From an uncultured Alphaproteobacteria bacterium (GTDB lineage Bacteria > Pseudomonadota > Alphaproteobacteria > SP197): a DNA stretch of 64,000 nt. Location of the stretch: the NCBI GenBank assembly GCA_958295695.1, contig OY282363.1:2732225-2796224 (forward strand), read 5' to 3'. Each line of letters opens with the position of its first letter. Within the stretch, counting starts at the first letter, position 1. Position numbers and translations under genes: made by a program. This document shows positions 1 to 8,564 of this stretch, piece after piece. The notes beneath the pieces are model-generated. The model was given only the letters and a program-made list of their open reading frames with translations, did no database searches and had not been told where the DNA came from.

Positions 1-1
1 T

Positions 2-148
2 CCGGACGTGCTCATCAAGGGCGCCGACTACACCATCGACCGGGTGGTCGGCGCGCGGGAAGTGCAAGCCTATGGCGGCAAGGTGGTCCTGGCCGAGCTG
101 GCCGACGGGCACAGCACCACGACGGTGGCCGCGCGCATGGCGATCTGA
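2..148 (+). CDS. hldE: HldE C-terminal end (partial): heptose-1-phosphate adenylyltransferase
   Basis: Only the last 48 codons are in the window. They read PDVLIKGADY, then VVG, then YGGKVVLAE, and end HSTTTVAARMAI before TGA at 146-148. This matches the C-terminus of the HldE (RfaE) nucleotidyltransferase domain, where a KGGDY-type motif and a G-STT motif are typical. The enzyme transfers AMP to D-glycero-beta-D-manno-heptose 1-phosphate, making ADP-heptose for the lipopolysaccharide inner core in the cytoplasm. The kinase domain, if fused, lies outside the window. A stand-alone RfaE2-type protein cannot be excluded from this fragment. Confidence 0.85.
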   Translation, partial: PDVLIKGADYTIDRVVGAREVQAYGGKVVLAELADGHSTTTVAARMAI

Positions 149-167
149 GGACGCTCGCCCCGGCGGG

Positions 168-347
168 TCAGGCGACGGCCAGCTCGCCCGACGCGCGCGC
201 GATCTCTTCCTTGATTCTCAGCTTCTCCCGCTTGAGCCCGGTAAGGCGGGTCTGGTCGGGCAACGGACGACGCAACTCCTCGTCGATTTCGGTTTCGAGC
301 GCGGCGTGACGCGCCTCGAGTTCCTGCAAATCAACGGTTTCGTTCAT
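168..347 (-). CDS. DUF465 (YdcH-like) small coiled-coil protein
   Basis: A 59-residue protein beginning MNETVDLQEL and ending SGELAVA. It is a short helical hairpin rich in Glu, Arg and Leu, with the LKREKLRIKEEI segment typical of the DUF465/YdcH family, which is usually 55-80 residues. The function of the family is unknown. An open frame continues upstream to about 572 on this strand, but only the ATG at 345-347 gives a protein of family length, and the extension would overlap the start of ubiX on the other strand. It is divergent from ubiX. Confidence 0.8.
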   Translation of the reverse strand: MNETVDLQELEARHAALETEIDEELRRPLPDQTRLTGLKREKLRIKEEIARASGELAVA

Positions 348-459
348 CGACGCCTCCGGCTTAAGGTCCAACCGCGGGCCCGGCGTCACCGGAACGGTCG
401 TCGGCTCGACGCCGGCGAACGCCCGGCCCGCGGGAACACTATACGGAGGCGGCGTCCGC

Positions 460-1068
460 ATGGCGAGCCCCGAACGACTCATCGTGGGGATGAGCGGCGC
501 GTCGGGCGCGGTTCTCGGCGTCCGGCTGCTCCAGGCGCTCGCGGACGCGCCGGTCGAAACGCATCTCGTCATGACCAGGACCGCCGAGGTGACCCTGGCC
601 TACGAGACGGACTTCAAGGCCGCGGCGGTGCGCGAGCTGGCGGACGCGGTCCATCCGGTCGGCGAACTGGGCGCCTCGATCTCCAGCGGGTCGTTCCGCA
701 CCCTCGGCATGATCGTGGCGCCCTGCTCCGTGCGCACGCTCTCGGAGATCGCGACCGGGGCGACGTCCAATCTGCTCACGCGCGCGGCCGATGTCGTGCT
801 CAAGGAGCGCCGAAGGCTCGTGCTGGGCCTGCGCGAAACGCCGCTGCACATCGGACACCTGCGCGGCATGGTCGCGGTCGCCGAGATGGGCGCCATCGTC
901 GCTCCGCCGATGCCGGCGTTCTACGCGAGACCCGGGTCCATCGACGCGATGGTCGACCAGACCGTCGGCCGCTGGCTCGACCTGTTCGGGATCGAGACCC
1001 CGTTCGTCCGGAGATGGGACGAACTGCGCCGGGACCGGAAGGGCGACCGCCAGACCGTCACGACATGA
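460..1068 (+). CDS. ubiX: UbiX flavin prenyltransferase
   Basis: A 202-residue protein of the UbiX/Pad1 flavoprotein family. It joins dimethylallyl phosphate to FMN to make prenylated FMN, the cofactor of UbiD-type decarboxylases in ubiquinone synthesis. The N-terminal FMN/phosphate-binding motif GMSGASGAVLG is at residues 10-20. The mid-protein motifs SSGSFRTLGMIVAPCS and LVLGLRETPLH, then HLRGM, are all family hallmarks. An AGGAGG-like ribosome site (cggaggc) precedes the ATG. Its end overlaps the convergent gene at 1058 by 11 bases. No ubiD is visible in the window. Confidence 0.95.
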   Translation: MASPERLIVGMSGASGAVLGVRLLQALADAPVETHLVMTRTAEVTLAYETDFKAAAVRELADAVHPVGELGASISSGSFRTLGMIVAPCSVRTLSEIATGATSNLLTRAADVVLKERRRLVLGLRETPLHIGHLRGMVAVAEMGAIVAPPMPAFYARPGSIDAMVDQTVGRWLDLFGIETPFVRRWDELRRDRKGDRQTVTT

Positions 1069-1600
1069 CCGTCATTGCCCGGTCGACGGCGCCGGCGTCC
1101 GCGTCGGGGCAGGCCGCCGCGACGAGGGCGCGCAGCGCCGCGACATCGGCGGCGTCGAGGGGACCGTCGCCCAGGACCATCACGGCCGCCAGGTTCGCGG
1201 CGACCGCGGCCGGATCGGCCGCGCCGGCCTTTCGCCCCCGCGCCGACGGATCGGCGGCTTCGATCACGGCCTGCTCCACCCGCTCGGCTTCGATCTCGAG
1301 CTCGAGGGTCCGCTTGCGCAGGCCCTCCGCCTCGTCGCCGGGAACATGCGCGACGCCGCCGCGCAACCCCGTGCGCACCGCCCTGAGCGGTTCGACGACC
1401 GCTTCGCGCCAGGCCCTCACGCGGGAGGCGAGGGCCGCGGCATGGGCGTTGTCGAAGGGCGGCAGGCCCAGGCTCGCGCGCCACATGGCGTAGAGCAAAA
1501 GGTTGACGTCGGCGCCCCTGGCCTCCTGGAGGTGGAGGGCGGAGGGTCGCACCCCCTCGCGTCCGTAGACGCCGAGAGTGAAGGTCCAAAAGGCGCTCAT
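1058..1600 (-). CDS. TIGR02444 family protein
   Basis: A 180-residue protein starting MSAFWTFTLGVYGREGV and containing LHLQEARGADVNLLLY and the WREAVVEPLRAVR segment. These are the recognisable features of the TIGR02444 (DUF2390) family, a proteobacterial family of unknown function and about this length. The C-terminal half is helical and Ala/Arg-rich. The start was set at the ATG at 1598-1600, where family similarity begins; the frame is open for another 122 codons upstream, but that part has no recognisable content. Convergent with ubiX. Confidence 0.8.
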   Translation of the reverse strand: MSAFWTFTLGVYGREGVRPSALHLQEARGADVNLLLYAMWRASLGLPPFDNAHAAALASRVRAWREAVVEPLRAVRTGLRGGVAHVPGDEAEGLRKRTLELEIEAERVEQAVIEAADPSARGRKAGAADPAAVAANLAAVMVLGDGPLDAADVAALRALVAAACPDADAGAVDRAMTVMS

Positions 1601-2087
1601 GCCGGGTTCTCCCGGCCGGGAACCGCCCCGGCCCGCGGCCGCCTCGCGCTGCCGGCCCATGACAAGGGACGCCCGCACGCTTGCATGACGGCGCGGACGG
1701 AACCAGGCTACACGCAACCATGGAGCGATGGTCCATGTCACGTGTTCCCGAGCTCTCGAAGACCGCGCGCGACAAGGTTCGCCGGCGCCGCGCCCAGACT
1801 TGCAAGGCCCGGTCAGGCCCTCATCGACGCTATCGGCGAGAGCGACACCGCGCCCGGCGGCGCGTTTCCGCCGCGCGGCTCGATGCCGTCGACTCGGCGC
1901 CGGACAGGGAGCGGGGCGGCACGATTCACTCTCCCGTTTGTCGTCGCACCGGGAGAGAGTCGCCATGCTCCCGGCTCCAGTTGCACAATCGCGAGAAAAA
2001 ACGGCGCCACATCAACAGGTTGGAATCGAAGGTGTGCGGTAGACGCGGCCCTTCCTCTCGCTTCCGCCGCGTCGCGGCGCGGGCCGT
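1601..2087. other. intergenic region with one hairpin
   Basis: I see no gene in these 487 bases. An 8-base inverted repeat, CTCTCCCG at 1929-1936 and CGGGAGAG at 1950-1957, encloses a 13-base loop. It lies beyond the 3' end of ahcY, but no T-run follows it on that strand, so it is not a standard intrinsic terminator. Short open frames here have random-looking, Arg-rich translations. Confidence 0.4.
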
Positions 2088-3389
2088 TCAGTAGCGGTAT
2101 TCGTCCGGTTTGAACGGGCCTGTCCGGTCGACGCCGATGTAGCTCGCCTGACGGTCGGTCAGTTCGGTGAGCCTGACGCCGACCTTCTCCAGATGGAGCA
2201 TGGCGACCCGCTCGTCGAGGCGCTTGGGCAGGACATGGACCCGCTTGCCGTAGGCGCCCGTGTCGCGGTGGCTCCACAGCTCGATCTGGGCCAGAACCTG
2301 GTTGGTGAAGCTCGCGCTCATCACGAAGCTCGGGTGGCCCGTCGCGCAGCCCAGGTTCACCAGGCGGCCCTCGGCCAGGAGGATGATCTTCTTGCCGTCG
2401 GGGAACTCGATCTCGTCGACCTGCGGCTTGACGTTCGACCACGTGAAGTTCCTGAGAGCCTCGACCTGGATCTCGTTGTCGAAGTGGCCGATGTTGCAGA
2501 CGATGGCGCGGTCCTTCATGGCGCGCATGTGCTCGACGGTGATGACGTCGGTGTTGCCCGTGGCGGTGACGAAGATGTCGGCCCTCGGCGCGGCGTCCTC
2601 CATGGTGACGACCTCGTAGCCGTCCATGGCCGCCTGCAGCGCGCAGATCGGGTCGATCTCCGTCACCATCACCCGCGCCCCGGCGCCCCGCAGCGACTGG
2701 GCCGAACCCTTGCCGACGCCGCCGTAGCCCGCGACCGCGGCCACCTTGCCCGCCATCATCACGTCCGTCGCGCGGCGGAGGCCGTCGGTCAGGCTCTCCC
2801 GGCAGCCGTAGACGTTGTCGAACTTCGACTTGGTCACGGAATCGTTGACGTTGAAGGCCGGGACCCTGAGCTCGCCCCGCTCCGCCATCCGGTAGAGGCG
2901 CGCCACGCCGGTCGTGGTCTCCTCGCTGACGCCGTGGACGTTCTCCAGCAACTCCGGATACTTCTCGTGCATCGCGAGCGTGAGATCGCCGCCGTCGTCC
3001 AGCAGCATGTTGGGCGTCCAGCCGTCCGGGCCGCGGACCGTCCGGTCGATGCACCGCCAATACTCATCCTCGGTCTCGCCCTTCCAGGCGAAAACCGGAA
3101 CGCCAGCGGCGGCGACGGCGGCGGCGGCATGGTCCTGCGTCGAGAAGATGTTGCACGACGACCAGCGGAGCTCCGCGCCCAGGTAGGCCAGCGTCTCGAT
3201 CAGGACCGCGGTCTGGATCGTCATGTGCAGGCAGCCGGCGATACGGGCGCCGATGAGCGGCTTGTCGGCGCCGTAGCCTTCGCGGATCGCCATCAGGCCG
3301 GGCATCTCGACTTCCGCGATCTCGATCTCCTTGCGGCCCCAGTCGGCCAGCCCGATGTCGGCGACCCTGTAGTCCGTGAACTCGCTCAT
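2088..3389 (-). CDS. ahcY: S-adenosyl-L-homocysteine hydrolase
   Basis: A 433-residue cytosolic NAD-dependent enzyme that splits S-adenosylhomocysteine into adenosine and homocysteine in the activated-methyl cycle. Visible hallmarks are [13 protein letters not shown] near residue 55, LDDGGDLT, the catalytic [13 protein letters not shown] segment, the NAD-binding [10 protein letters not shown] motif, [19 protein letters not shown], and the C-terminal KPDEYRY whose Lys and Tyr contact NAD of the partner subunit. The ATG at 3387-3389 gives the normal bacterial start, [12 protein letters not shown]. The frame is open 59 codons further upstream, but those residues look non-coding. The leader does not show a convincing SAH riboswitch. 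Confidence 0.97.
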   Translation of the reverse strand: MSEFTDYRVADIGLADWGRKEIEIAEVEMPGLMAIREGYGADKPLIGARIAGCLHMTIQTAVLIETLAYLGAELRWSSCNIFSTQDHAAAAVAAAGVPVFAWKGETEDEYWRCIDRTVRGPDGWTPNMLLDDGGDLTLAMHEKYPELLENVHGVSEETTTGVARLYRMAERGELRVPAFNVNDSVTKSKFDNVYGCRESLTDGLRRATDVMMAGKVAAVAGYGGVGKGSAQSLRGAGARVMVTEIDPICALQAAMDGYEVVTMEDAAPRADIFVTATGNTDVITVEHMRAMKDRAIVCNIGHFDNEIQVEALRNFTWSNVKPQVDEIEFPDGKKIILLAEGRLVNLGCATGHPSFVMSASFTNQVLAQIELWSHRDTGAYGKRVHVLPKRLDERVAMLHLEKVGVRLTELTDRQASYIGVDRTGPFKPDEYRY

Positions 3390-3873
3390 GTCGGCGTCCG
3401 TTGCTGAATGCTGGGGGAGGATGGCGGCCTTGGGATGTCTCGGCGAGTCCGTTGGCCACCGGTTGTCTTTCACTCTCGCGCTTGGACAAGCAGTCTCATG
3501 ACAGCCGTGGTCGCAGTCAACGCCCAGCCGACCGCCTGACTGCCGAAAGAAGGATGTACACAACACCCGCGCCGCCGAGGAGTGTGCGTGTCATCAACCG
3601 ATGACGGCGAACATCCGCCCGCTCGCGAGATTTCAAGATCGCGCGTTGCGTACTCGGCCTGCCGTTTGTCTTGTTCGTCGCTCAACTCCAATGCTTACCG
3701 GGCAAGTTCGGTGCGCCTTTGGTGTTCATCGATCCGACGGTCTTCCAGACCGATGGCTTCGCTGAAAAGCTCCAACCGTACTTCGATCTGCCCCGCATTC
3801 TAGCGCCGGAACCCTTGCGCCGCGGACGCTTACCGCACGTGCTCTGCGCCACCGCGTCCAGCGGGCGCCCGGT
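3390..3873. other. intergenic region with a coding-like, interrupted minus-strand stretch
   Basis: No intact gene is visible in these 484 bases. Composition is less GC-rich than the neighbours. On the minus strand from about 3800 to 3610, one frame reads like a charged helix (GQIEVRLELFSEAIGLEDRR, then a few residues on, ELAR). It meets a TAA at about 3695 and resumes in the same frame as LELSDEQDKRQAEYATRDLE. A TAG lies immediately upstream of it and there is no good start. It may be the remnant of a gene whose family I cannot name. Confidence 0.3.
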
Positions 3874-5640
3874 TCAGGCCAGGGCGTTGAAGTCGTCGAG
3901 CAGGGCGGCGACCATGCCGGAATCGGTCTGTTCCATGATCGTCTGGGCGCGCCGGGCCGCCTCGTTGACGTCCAGCGCCCGGATCCTCTGCTTGACCCGC
4001 GGGACGGCCGCCGAGGCCATGGAGAGGTCGCGGATGCCGAGCCCCAGCAGGATGGCCGTCATGCGTTCGTCGCCGGCCATCTCGCCGCAGACGTTGATGG
4101 GGACGCGCGCCCGCAGCGCCGCCGCGGTGGTGAACTGGATCAGGCGGAGCACCGCGGGGTGAAGCGGGCTGTAGAGATGGGCGACCTGCTCGTCGCCGCG
4201 GTCGATCGCGAGGGTGTACATCGTGAGGTCGTTGGTGCCGATCGAGAAGAACTCGCAATCCCGCGTCAGGCTGTCGGCGGCCAGCGCCGCGCCGGGGATC
4301 TCGATCATCGCGCCGACCGGCGGCGGCGGATCGGCGAAGGCGACCCGCCGCCGGCGCAGCCGCGTCGCCACCGTCTTGAGGACCTGGCGCACCCGGCGGA
4401 CCTCGGACGCGGTCGAGATCATCGGCAGGAGGATGCGCACGGGTCCGTGGGCGCCGGCGCGGAGGATCGCCGCGAGCTGGTTCTCCAGGAGCGCCTCGAC
4501 CTTCAGCAGCAGCCTGGTCGCGCGCAGCCCCATCGCCGGGTTGGCGCCCGCCGTCAGGTGCTCGCCGAGCGAATAGGGCAGCTTGTCGTTGCCGATATCG
4601 AGCGTGCGGATGGTGACCGGACGGCCCGCCATGCCTTCGACGACGTTGCGCAGATGGGCGTACTGCTCGTCTTCCCCCGGCACGTCGTCGCGGTTGAGGA
4701 ACAGGTACTCGGTCCGGTAGAGGCCGATGCCCTCCGCGCCGTGCTCGAGCGCCGGCCCGATCTCGCTGGCGAGGTCGATGTTGGCCTGGAGGCCGATGCG
4801 CACATCGTCGCGCGTGTTGGCGGGCACGTCGCGGAGTCGTTCCAACTTGCGCGCCAGCCGCCCGATCTCGGCCCGCAGGCCCTTGTACTTCCTCAGCGTC
4901 CCGGCGTCCGGGTTGACGATCGCGAGGCCCTGGCGCCCGTCGATGATGACGACATCGCCGGTCCGCACGTGCTGGAGCAGTCCGGGCGCGCCCACGACGG
5001 CCGGGAGGCCCAGGGAGCGCGCCAGGATGCCGGTGTGGTCCTGCGCGCCGCCGACCTCGGCGACGAATCCCGCCACCTTCTCCGGATCGAGCAGGGCCGT
5101 GTCGGCGGGCGTCAGCTCGTCGGCCACCACCACCGTGCCGGCCGCCAGCTCGGTCAGCGCCCTGTAGGGTTCGGCCATCAGGTTGCGGATCAGCCGTTGG
5201 CCCACGTCGCGCACGTCCTTGCCGCGCTCGGCGAGGTAGCTGTCCTCCATCCGCTCGAAGGCGTGGGCGATCTCGCCGACCTCCTGGGAGACCGCCGCCT
5301 CCGCGTTGATGCGCTGTTCGCGGATGCGGTTCTCGACTCCGCGCACGAGCCGCGAACCCTCCAGCATCCGGCCGTGGGCCTCCAGCAGGACCTCGAGCTC
5401 CTCGGCGGCGCTTTCGGGCAGGTCCTTCGCCTTGGCCGCGAGCTTGACGATCTGGTTCCTCGACTTCTCGACCGAGGCGCCGAAACGCGCGATCTCACCG
5501 GCGGTCGCGGAGGCGTCCAAGGCGTAGGTCGGGACGTCCAGCGTCCCGCTCTCGGTCACGAAAGCCGGGCCGATCGCGATTCCCCGCGAGACGCCGAGGC
5601 CCTTGAGCGTCGCGGAAGCGTGCGGGACGGGTCTACTCAT
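3874..5640 (-). CDS. ptsI: PTS enzyme I (phosphoenolpyruvate-protein phosphotransferase)
   Basis: A 588-residue cytosolic enzyme that takes phosphate from phosphoenolpyruvate and passes it to HPr. The N-terminal domain begins KGLGVSRGIAIGPAF. The phospho-His motif is GGAQDHTGILARSLGLPAVV near residue 200. The barrel domain carries GIGLYRTEYLFLNRD, then IGTNDLTMYTLAIDRGD and the PEP-site cysteine motif NVCGEMAGD. There is no N-terminal GAF domain, so it resembles PtsI rather than PtsP. Its ATG overlaps the end of ptsH by 8 bases, which suggests translational coupling. It is the last gene of the PTS block, and no EIIB/EIIC permease accompanies it, so its role is probably regulatory. Confidence 0.95.
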   Translation of the reverse strand: MSRPVPHASATLKGLGVSRGIAIGPAFVTESGTLDVPTYALDASATAGEIARFGASVEKSRNQIVKLAAKAKDLPESAAEELEVLLEAHGRMLEGSRLVRGVENRIREQRINAEAAVSQEVGEIAHAFERMEDSYLAERGKDVRDVGQRLIRNLMAEPYRALTELAAGTVVVADELTPADTALLDPEKVAGFVAEVGGAQDHTGILARSLGLPAVVGAPGLLQHVRTGDVVIIDGRQGLAIVNPDAGTLRKYKGLRAEIGRLARKLERLRDVPANTRDDVRIGLQANIDLASEIGPALEHGAEGIGLYRTEYLFLNRDDVPGEDEQYAHLRNVVEGMAGRPVTIRTLDIGNDKLPYSLGEHLTAGANPAMGLRATRLLLKVEALLENQLAAILRAGAHGPVRILLPMISTASEVRRVRQVLKTVATRLRRRRVAFADPPPPVGAMIEIPGAALAADSLTRDCEFFSIGTNDLTMYTLAIDRGDEQVAHLYSPLHPAVLRLIQFTTAAALRARVPINVCGEMAGDERMTAILLGLGIRDLSMASAAVPRVKQRIRALDVNEAARRAQTIMEQTDSGMVAALLDDFNALA

Positions 5641-5923
5641 CGAACCGGCTCTCCACGAGGCTGGCCAGCCTGCCGACGGCCTCGGCGGCGTCGGCGCCGG
5701 TAGCCTTGACGGCGATGGTCGTCCCCAGGCCCGCGGCCAGCATCATGAGACCCATGATCGAACGGCCCGAGACCTGGACGCCGTCTTTTTCGACGTCGAC
5801 CCGGGCGGAGAGACCGTCGAGGGCCGCGACGAACCTGGCGGCGGCGCGCGCGTGGAGCCCGCGCTCGTTGACGATGACGAGGCGGCGGCTCGCGACATCC
5901 GTCGATGGAGCACGCTCGGACAT
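5633..5923 (-). CDS. ptsH: HPr phosphocarrier protein
   Basis: A 96-residue phosphocarrier. The active-site histidine is in NERGLHARAAARF (His near residue 24). The regulatory serine is in VSGRSIMGLMMLAAG, the region that HPr kinase/phosphorylase modifies (Ser46 of classical HPr). Having both sites together with an hprK gene 1.3 kb upstream indicates dual phosphorylation. HPr receives phosphate from enzyme I, encoded next, and probably passes it to the EIIA(Man)-type protein encoded 7 bases upstream of its start. Confidence 0.95.
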   Translation of the reverse strand: MSERAPSTDVASRRLVIVNERGLHARAAARFVAALDGLSARVDVEKDGVQVSGRSIMGLMMLAAGLGTTIAVKATGADAAEAVGRLASLVESRFDE

Positions 5924-5930
5924 GGAGAGA

Positions 5931-6335
5931 TCAACCCTTGGACTTGAGCAGGCTGCTCGCCACGTTGATGTACTTGCGACCCGACTCCTGGGCGGCCCGC
6001 ACGGCGTCCTCGAGCGCGCCGGTTTCGCGCGCCGACGCCAGCTTGATCAACATGGGCAGATTGACGCCGGCGATCACCTCGACACGGCCGGCCTCCATCA
6101 CCGAGATGGCCAGGTTGGACGGCGTTCCGCCGAACATGTCGGTCAGCACGATCACGCCCGCGCCGCCATCGACGCTCTCGACGGCGTCGATGATGTCGTC
6201 GCGCCGCCGCTCCATGTCGTCGTCGGGCCCGATGCAGATCGAGCGCACGGCCGATTGCTCGCCCACGACATGTTCCGTCGCGGCCACGAACTCCTCGGCC
6301 AGGCGGCCATGGGTCACAAGCACCAGTCCGATCAT
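5931..6335 (-). CDS. PTS EIIA component, mannose/fructose (ManX) type
   Basis: A 134-residue single-domain EIIA protein. The phospho-acceptor histidine is in the N-terminal LVTHGRLAEEF segment (His9), and the family motif TDMFGGTPSN follows in the middle. In this family phosphate arrives from HPr. There is no partner EIIB or EIIC in the window. In alphaproteobacteria such orphan EIIA(Man) proteins lie next to hprK, rapZ and ptsH and are thought to act as regulators rather than in sugar uptake. It is followed by ptsH after 7 bases. Confidence 0.92.
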   Translation of the reverse strand: MIGLVLVTHGRLAEEFVAATEHVVGEQSAVRSICIGPDDDMERRRDDIIDAVESVDGGAGVIVLTDMFGGTPSNLAISVMEAGRVEVIAGVNLPMLIKLASARETGALEDAVRAAQESGRKYINVASSLLKSKG

Positions 6336-6382
6336 GGTTCGCCGCGTGTTCCGGTGCGTCTGGCCGGGCCGCTACAGGCCCG

Positions 6383-7246
6383 TCACGACGACAGCTCGCG
6401 ATGCCGCAAACCGACCCGTCGACCGCCCTCGCTTAACAGAGCGGCCAGCCGTTCGGCAACAAAAACCGAGCGGTGGCGGCCGCCGGTGCAGCCGATCGCG
6501 ATGGTCAGGTAGCTCTTGCCCTCGTCGGCGTAGGACGGGACCAGATCGCGCACGAGGCCGCCGAACCGCTCGAAAAAGGGCGCGAACCGCCGGTCCGCCT
6601 CGATGAACCGCGCCACGCCCGCGTCGCGTCCGGTCTTCTCCCGCAGTCCGTCGACATAGTGGGGATTGTTCAGGAAACGCACGTCGAACACCAGATCCGC
6701 GTTCCGCGGCGTGCCCATGCGGTAGGAGAACGACATGACGAAGACCGACAGCCCGTGCGAGCGGTCGCGCCCGAGGCGCCCGCCGACGTGGCGCCGCAGA
6801 TCGCCGCCGGACATGGTCGTCGTGTCGATCGCCAGGTCCGCCTGCTCCATGACCGGCCGCATCAGGTCGCGTTCGGCCTCGATGCCCTCGGCGACGGGGC
6901 CGTCGCCCGCCAGGGGGTGCGGCCTGCGTGTCTCGGTGAAACGGCGTTGCAGGACATCGGCGTCGCTCGTGAGAAACACCAGTGTCGCCACGAGGTCGTC
7001 GCGCCCGCGCAACCGGTCCATCGTGGCGAGGAAGGACGCCGCGTCGAAACGGCGCTGGCGCACATCGACCGCGATCGCCAGCGCCGCGGCCTCGGTCTCG
7101 TCGAGCAGGGTCTCGACGAGGTGAAGCGGCAGATTGTCGATGGCTTCGTAACCGTCGTCCTCCAGCGCCTTCAACGCGGTGCTGCGCCCGGCCCCGGACA
7201 ATCCGGTGACGAGAACGATGCGTCGGGAACCGCGATCGTCAGTCAA
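6383..7246 (-). CDS. rapZ: RapZ/YvcJ-family nucleotide-binding regulator
   Basis: A 287-residue protein. An N-terminal P-loop-like motif, VTGLSGAGRSTALKALE, has Arg where a classical Walker A has Lys. The DNLPL segment and the C-terminal IGCTGGRHRSVFVAERLA signature are present. RapZ homologues bind nucleotides, and in enterobacteria RapZ is an RNase E adaptor controlling glucosamine-6-phosphate synthase; the target here is unknown. The start is a TTG at 7244-7246, favoured by a strong GAGGAGG six bases before it and by an 8-base overlap with hprK, which implies coupling. EIIA follows after 47 bases. Confidence 0.92.
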   Translation of the reverse strand: MTDDRGSRRIVLVTGLSGAGRSTALKALEDDGYEAIDNLPLHLVETLLDETEAAALAIAVDVRQRRFDAASFLATMDRLRGRDDLVATLVFLTSDADVLQRRFTETRRPHPLAGDGPVAEGIEAERDLMRPVMEQADLAIDTTTMSGGDLRRHVGGRLGRDRSHGLSVFVMSFSYRMGTPRNADLVFDVRFLNNPHYVDGLREKTGRDAGVARFIEADRRFAPFFERFGGLVRDLVPSYADEGKSYLTIAIGCTGGRHRSVFVAERLAALLSEGGRRVGLRHRELSS

Positions 7247-7673
7247 CGGCGGCCTCCTCGCGCCGGCGCATTCCCAGAGCGACGCGGACCTTCGCGGGAG
7301 CGGACGGTTCGCCCGGATCGACCCGGATCAGGGGCAGGCCCACGCCTCCGATCTCGGTCCGGACCGGCTCGGGCATGCGCTCGATCGCGTCCGGAGCGCA
7401 CAGGTCGGCGACAAGGACCAGCGTCGTCGCCTCCACGCGCGCGACCCGGACGATACCGACGCCGCGGACTTCGAGCAGCCCGGCGAGGCGCTTCGGCGCG
7501 CGGGCCGTCAGCCGTCCGCCGCGCGCGGAGACCTCGACCTGGTCGTCGGAGACGAGGCGCGCCCCGCCGCGGTCGAGGAGCCGCAGCGCCAGATCGCTCT
7601 TGCCGCTCCCGGAAGACCCTCTGAGCAGCACGCCGGCGCCGTCGAGATCGACGCAGGTGCCGTGGATGAGCAA
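7239..7673 (-). CDS. hprK: HPr kinase/phosphorylase, short alphaproteobacterial form
   Basis: A 144-residue protein covering only the catalytic domain of HprK/P; full-length Gram-positive forms are about 310 residues with an extra N-terminal domain. The Walker A motif is GSSGSGKSDLALRLL, followed by LVSDDQV and the family signature EVRGVGIVRV. The enzyme phosphorylates and dephosphorylates the regulatory serine of HPr, which is encoded downstream in the same block. The start is a TTG (7671-7673) lying 6 bases after the ptsN stop. Its end overlaps rapZ by 8 bases. Loss of the N-terminal domain is normal in alphaproteobacteria. Confidence 0.93.
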   Translation of the reverse strand: MLIHGTCVDLDGAGVLLRGSSGSGKSDLALRLLDRGGARLVSDDQVEVSARGGRLTARAPKRLAGLLEVRGVGIVRVARVEATTLVLVADLCAPDAIERMPEPVRTEIGGVGLPLIRVDPGEPSAPAKVRVALGMRRREEAAVD

Positions 7674-7679
7674 GGGGCC

Positions 7680-8144
7680 TCAGGCCGCTTGGCTGGCTTC
7701 CGACTCCGTCAGAAGCGCGTAGATCGCCTCGGCGCCGGCGGCGCCGCGCAGCTTCTCGCAGGTGTCGTGGTTGCGCAGCAGCCGCGAGACGCGGGCCAGC
7801 GCCTTCAGGTGGTCGGCGCCCGCCGCCTCCGGGGCCAGCAGAAGAAAGATCAGGTCGACGGGCTGTTCGTCGATCGCGTCGAAGTCGATCGGCGTATCGG
7901 CCCGCGCGAAGAGGCCGTGCAGCCCGGCGAGGCCCGGAAGCTTGGCGTGGGGGATGGCGATGCCCAAGCCGACGCCGGTCGAGCCGAGGCGTTCGCGTTC
8001 CAGCAGGGCGTCGAAGATGGCCCGTTCGTCGATTCCCGAGATTCTCCCGGCGTGCCGCGCCAAGTCCTGCAGCGCCTGCTTCTTGCTGGCCGCGCGCAGA
8101 CGGGGAACGACGCACTTCGGCGTCACAAGGTCCGCAACATCCAT
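7680..8144 (-). CDS. ptsN: EIIA(Ntr), nitrogen PTS regulatory protein
   Basis: A 154-residue EIIA of the fructose/nitrogen type (PtsN). The N-terminus MDVADLVTPKCVVPRL and the active-site histidine motif GLGIAIPHAKLPGLAGL are characteristic, as is VDLIFLLLAPE. In the nitrogen PTS it is phosphorylated through EI and HPr/NPr, and in its different states controls potassium transport and stress or nitrogen responses. It sits between hpf and hprK on the minus strand, so the whole signalling PTS is one transcription direction. Confidence 0.94.
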   Translation of the reverse strand: MDVADLVTPKCVVPRLRAASKKQALQDLARHAGRISGIDERAIFDALLERERLGSTGVGLGIAIPHAKLPGLAGLHGLFARADTPIDFDAIDEQPVDLIFLLLAPEAAGADHLKALARVSRLLRNHDTCEKLRGAAGAEAIYALLTESEASQAA

Positions 8145-8189
8145 GTCCTCACCCCGGACCGGCGTCGTTCCGCGCGCCGGCCGATCCCG

Positions 8190-8486
8190 TCAGTGATGCT
8201 CCCGCAGCTTCCTCTTGCCGCGTCGGAGCCGCTTCTCGACATGCTCTTCCGCTTGGCGGAAGCTTGCATAGGCATCGTCACCGCTGGCGCGGCCCTCGGC
8301 GTGGATGTCGCGTCCGACATGGACCGAGACGTGCGCGTGAATGTCGCTGCCCTCGCGCGAGAAGGTTACATGCGCTTCCATGGGCACGGCAAAGTACTTG
8401 TTGACCCCGCCTTCCAGCTCCCGGGTCACGAAGCCGCGCAGGGCGTCGTCAACGTCGATCTGATGTCCGGTGATGGCGATTTTCAT
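8190..8486 (-). CDS. hpf: Ribosome hibernation promoting factor, short form
   Basis: A 98-residue protein starting [20 protein letters not shown], with [20 protein letters not shown] and a basic C-terminus, [14 protein letters not shown]. This is the HPF/RaiA N-terminal domain, which binds the 30S decoding centre and silences ribosomes. Many alphaproteobacteria have a long form of about 190-200 residues; this one stops after the first domain. The conserved order is usually rpoN-hpf-ptsN. Here hpf precedes ptsN as expected, but an IS remnant, not rpoN, lies upstream. Confidence 0.9.
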   Translation of the reverse strand: MKIAITGHQIDVDDALRGFVTRELEGGVNKYFAVPMEAHVTFSREGSDIHAHVSVHVGRDIHAEGRASGDDAYASFRQAEEHVEKRLRRGKRKLREHH

Positions 8487-8564
8487 GCCCTGTCCGTCGA
8501 TCCCGCGCGTCCCGTCGCGGTCGGAACCCTTGGCGCCCGGCCGCCTTTCGCCCGCCACGGTCGG

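Noticed and set aside
168-572. A longer version of the DUF465 protein (134 residues)
   Set aside because: The extra N-terminal part has no family similarity and runs antisense to ubiX; family members are about 60 residues.
3390-3560. SAH riboswitch in the ahcY leader
   Set aside because: A CAGCAACGG piece lies near the start, but the pairing partners and conserved joining sequences of the known SAH riboswitch could not be placed. A TTGACT at about 3,515-3,520 (minus strand) lacks a good -10 box.
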